A stretch of 64,000 nt of DNA. Source: Maricaulis sp. Lineage in GTDB: Bacteria; Pseudomonadota; Alphaproteobacteria; Caulobacterales; Maricaulaceae. The stretch is from positions 1-64,000 of the forward strand of contig NZ_JASBRI010000007.1 in the NCBI RefSeq assembly GCF_030149515.1, written 5' to 3'. The position numbers and the translations under genes are program-made. The notes under the pieces are model-generated. The model saw nothing but the letters and a program-made list of their open reading frames with translations, searched no databases and was not told where the DNA came from. Positions 62,006-64,000 of the stretch are shown piece by piece (positions within the stretch are counted from its first letter, which is position 1; the number at the start of each line of letters is the position of its first letter).

Positions 62006-62665
62006 TCATTCCGTCTCGGCCGGTTCGTTGACCGCCTGGCGGATCGCATCGGCCAGCACGGCCGGTTCCTGTGCTCCGGACACAGCGAAACGGCCGTTGA
62101 AGATATAGGTCGGTACGCCCGAGACGCCGAGCTTGCGATAGAACATCTCTTCTTCCCAGACCGCCTTTTCGTCCCGGTCGGTGGCGAGGAGGCCGGCAAT
62201 GATCGCGCCGTCCAGTCCTGCTCCGGCGGCGATTTCTGCCAGTACGGCCGGATCGCCGATATCACGGCTGTCCCGGAAGAACGCCTCGAACAGGCCCTCG
62301 GCGACGGGTGCGGCGAGGCCCTGACCTTCAGCCCATCGCATCACGCGGTGGGCGTTCAGCGTGTTGGGGCGGACCGGTATGTCGTCGAAGCGGAATTCGA
62401 TTCCTGCCGCCGGTGCGGCCTGTTCCAGATAGTCGCGCATCTGTTTCCAGTGCGCGGAATTCCCGCCGGAGAATTTCGCCTTCATGTAGTCGCGATAGGG
62501 CTTGCCCTCGCGCGGCAGGGCCGGATCGAGCTGGTAAGGGCGCCAGAGCGTTTCCACTCGCACCTCGGGCACGCTGGCGACGGCCGCATCCCAGTTGCGC
62601 TTGCCGAGCCAGCACCAGGGGCAGACGAGATCGGCAACGATATCGACGGAGATTGAGTTAGCCAT
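62006..62665 (-). CDS. DsbA-family oxidoreductase, FrnE-like
   Basis: A 219-residue thioredoxin-fold protein with an inserted helical domain. The active site is VCPWCWLGK (CPWC), the cis-proline is in GVSGVPTYIFNG and PNTLNAHRVMRWAEGQG is the family block in the helical insert. FrnE-like proteins act in the cytoplasm on small thiols, isomerise 2-hydroxychromene-2-carboxylate in related groups, or serve stress resistance. No signal peptide, so cytoplasmic. Cotranscribed with the MAPEG gene. Confidence 0.9.
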   Translation of the reverse strand: MANSISVDIVADLVCPWCWLGKRNWDAAVASVPEVRVETLWRPYQLDPALPREGKPYRDYMKAKFSGGNSAHWKQMRDYLEQAAPAAGIEFRFDDIPVRPNTLNAHRVMRWAEGQGLAAPVAEGLFEAFFRDSRDIGDPAVLAEIAAGAGLDGAIIAGLLATDRDEKAVWEEEMFYRKLGVSGVPTYIFNGRFAVSGAQEPAVLADAIRQAVNEPAETE

Positions 62666-62719
62666 GCGCCAGAGTTAGGCGGTTTTGCTCGATAATGCGA
62701 GAGGTGCGCACGGCCGGAT

Positions 62720-62773
62720 CGTCATCCCCCACGCCGGCAACACGCCAATGGAGACATCGACTGGGGGATGACG
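62720..62773. repeat. intergenic inverted repeat
   Basis: CGTCATCCCCCA (62720-62731) and TGGGGGATGACG (62762-62773) form a perfect 12-bp inverted repeat around 30 bases. No T-run follows on either strand. The arm resembles the start of the element at 40368-40401, suggesting a dispersed repeat. Confidence 0.5.
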
Positions 62774-62807
62774 CCCACCGGCCATCCACCGACCGAGAAG
62801 GGCCTGC

Positions 62808-63026
62808 TCAGGCAGTGATGTCGAGCAGGGTATCCGTCATGTCCGCGGCCGTTCGTGCGACGGCGGCGGCTGCTGCGTGCGTTGCCTCGGCCCGTTTCAC
62901 CGCCACCGCAGCCTGGATGATGTCCTGGCCCCGGACGGCATTGGCCACCATCTGGGACCCGGCGGCGCTGGCCTGGGACTGGGCGGCGATCATGCCGGTC
63001 ACTGCGGTGTTGAAGGCAACGTTCAT
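62808..63026 (-). CDS. small Ala-rich helical protein, flagellar rod-like N-terminus
   Basis: A 72-residue protein, almost wholly helical and rich in Ala. The start, NTAVTGMIAAQSQASAAGSQ followed by MVANAVRG, is reminiscent of the N-terminal helix of flagellar rod/hook proteins (SG..A....D..A.N.AN), and TLLDITA closes the chain. The resemblance is weak and the protein is far too short to be a full axial protein. No good ribosome site was identified. Possibly a small motility or surface protein; function unknown. Confidence 0.5.
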   Translation of the reverse strand: MNVAFNTAVTGMIAAQSQASAAGSQMVANAVRGQDIIQAAVAVKRAEATHAAAAAVARTAADMTDTLLDITA

Positions 63027-63218
63027 GACACGCAGACTATCGCGCGGTCGGCCGGAACGGCAGCGCTAACTGGCGACAGGGTTAAGGCATGGTTTCCAGG
63101 ACGGGACGGGCGTCTGTCCCGGGGGATGCGCCGCATACCGTTCCCGCTATTGTCTTGCCGGGCTACGTGGGAGACAGTCGCAATCCATCAACGGCGAACG
63201 AAAGGTGCCTTATCCGTC

Positions 63219-63791
63219 ATGACCACGTCTTCTTCCCCGACCCTCAAGGTTGAGTTCGATCTGTCCGATGCCGATCTCGACTTCTTCCGGGATCGCCTCG
63301 ACAAGGCACGCGAGTCCCTGGGTGCGGCGGATGAGAGCCGGATCCTGTCCGGTGTTTCCGACATGCTGGACAAGGCCCGCGCCTCCAACCCGCCAGTGTT
63401 CGTCAAGCAGCGGCTCGACCAGCTTGGCCCGATGCTAGCGATGCTGGAAGACAAGGAATGGAAGCTGGAAGGCGAGGACCGCAAGAACGTACTCGACGCC
63501 CTGGCCTACTTCGCCGATCCGGATGATTTGATCCCCGACGCGACGCCGGTTCTTGGTTATGTCGACGATGCAATCATGATCGATCTTGTGGCCGCGAGCC
63601 TGACGGCAGAGCTGGAAGCCTATGCCGACTTCGTCGCCCACCGCGAGGATCTCAAGGCTGGCCAAGCCAAGGACCTCGCCCCGCTGGATGAGGCGCGCGA
63701 CTTCATGCAGCAGCGCATGCGGCGCCGGCGGATGCGGGCCCGCGCGAGCGGCAGATGGCCCCACGCGACGACCATTCGTCACTATTTCTAG
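63219..63791 (+). CDS. DUF1232 (YkvA-like) protein
   Basis: A 190-residue protein whose middle part has the DUF1232 signature: VLDALAYFADPDDLIPDATP then VLGYVDDAIMIDLVAA. In the usual family this segment forms a hydrophobic hairpin with DLIPD...GY.DD. A long charged helical N-terminus and a very basic tail (QQRMRRRRMRARASGR) flank it. Function unknown; family members are often membrane-associated. The start MTTSSSPTLKVEF is chosen over the long in-frame upstream extension; AAAGG lies 14 bases away. Confidence 0.82.
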   Translation: MTTSSSPTLKVEFDLSDADLDFFRDRLDKARESLGAADESRILSGVSDMLDKARASNPPVFVKQRLDQLGPMLAMLEDKEWKLEGEDRKNVLDALAYFADPDDLIPDATPVLGYVDDAIMIDLVAASLTAELEAYADFVAHREDLKAGQAKDLAPLDEARDFMQQRMRRRRMRARASGRWPHATTIRHYF

Positions 63792-63810
63792 ATTTGATGC
63801 CGAATTTGCC

Positions 63811-63839
63811 GGGGCGCGTACCGAGGGTGCGCGCCCCTT
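63811..63839. terminator. hairpin between convergent genes
   Basis: GGGGCGCG / CGCGCCCC perfect 8-bp stem with an 11-base loop between the DUF1232 and aminotransferase stops. Poor T-runs on both sides, so efficiency is doubtful. Confidence 0.4.
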
Positions 63840-63841
63840 GG

Positions 63842-64000
63842 CTAGATGGCCCTGATCGCCGGCCGCCGCGTCTTCAGAAATTCGCCGACGCCGCGTGCGG
63901 CCTGGCGGATGCGCTGTTCGTTTTCCACCAGTGCCAGGCGGACATAGCCCTCGCCATGCTCGCCGAAGCCGATGCCGGGGGCGACGGCGACGCCGGCCTC
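63842..64000 (-). CDS. class I/II aminotransferase (AlaC/AspC-like), C-terminal end
   Basis: The last 52 codons of a gene running off the window. The translation holds [20 protein letters not shown] and [13 protein letters not shown], the C-terminal PG..FG..G....R.A...NE.RI.QA pattern of PLP-dependent alanine/LL-diaminopimelate-type aminotransferases; the Arg in YVRLALV would bind the substrate carboxylate. The specific substrate cannot be fixed from this piece. It is convergent with the DUF1232 gene. Confidence 0.82.
   Translation of the reverse strand, partial: EAGVAVAPGIGFGEHGEGYVRLALVENEQRIRQAARGVGEFLKTRRPAIRAI

Overview
This is a GC-rich chromosomal window with densely packed, mostly short-spaced genes. 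The gene set points to an alphaproteobacterium of the Caulobacterales/Maricaulales branch (Maricaulis-, Oceanicaulis- or Hyphomonas-like). Supporting signs are rodZ next to ispG, a TipF-like degenerate EAL protein, a SapC-family protein, a DUF3035 (BamF-like) lipoprotein, DUF2093 beside xseA, DUF4170 beside pmbA, a CtpA-like phosphatase beside lipid A genes, and groESL under a CIRCE element. No rRNA or tRNA gene, CRISPR array, transposase or phage gene was seen. The window looks like core genome with scattered lineage-specific genes.

Layout. 1-8 kb: end of ptsP (PTS-Ntr enzyme I), rodZ-like gene, ispG, an ArsC/Spx-like protein, an aspartyl protease with PDZ domain, a LOG protein and a UbiD decarboxylase. 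8-12.7 kb: a BLUF-fold protein without its photochemical residues, a serine hydrolase, enoyl-CoA hydratase, MarR regulator, thioesterase and a Zur-type Fur regulator. 12.8-21 kb: a zinc-type TonB receptor with His/Asp/Glu-rich loops divergent from zur across a near-consensus Zur box, then OmpW, SapC, DsbD and HisRS, followed by a candidate small RNA. 21-29 kb: a charged secreted protein, an exported NagZ-like GH3 enzyme, an S9 peptidase, groESL and an OmpA-like lipoprotein. 29-33 kb: TipF-like protein, HAD phosphatase and a cheY-cheZ pair. 33-43 kb: MaoC, ribF, ileS-lspA, BamF-like lipoprotein, mutL, rsmD, rluB-like gene, tadA and tfoX-like gene. 43-48.9 kb: a barrel-less amidohydrolase relative, GNAT, TSUP permease, APH-like kinase, a full amidohydrolase and purD. 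49-51.6 kb: xseA, DUF2093 and an M23 peptidase. 51.6-61.6 kb: an envelope block on the minus strand (pmbA, DUF4170, MsbA-like ABC exporter; then DUF374 acyltransferase, waaA, lpxK, lpxL-like gene), split by a CtpA-like phosphatase and a histidine kinase on the plus strand. 61.6-64 kb: MAPEG, DsbA-like and small proteins, a DUF1232 protein and the end of an aminotransferase.

How the genes work together. The strongest circuits are zinc uptake (Zur, its box and a ZnuD-like receptor), chaperone control (sigma70-type promoter plus CIRCE before groESL), lipid A/Kdo assembly and export, and motility (TipF-like, CheY, CheZ). Many gene pairs are translationally coupled by ATGA/GTGA overlaps, and four convergent pairs end on a shared CTAG.
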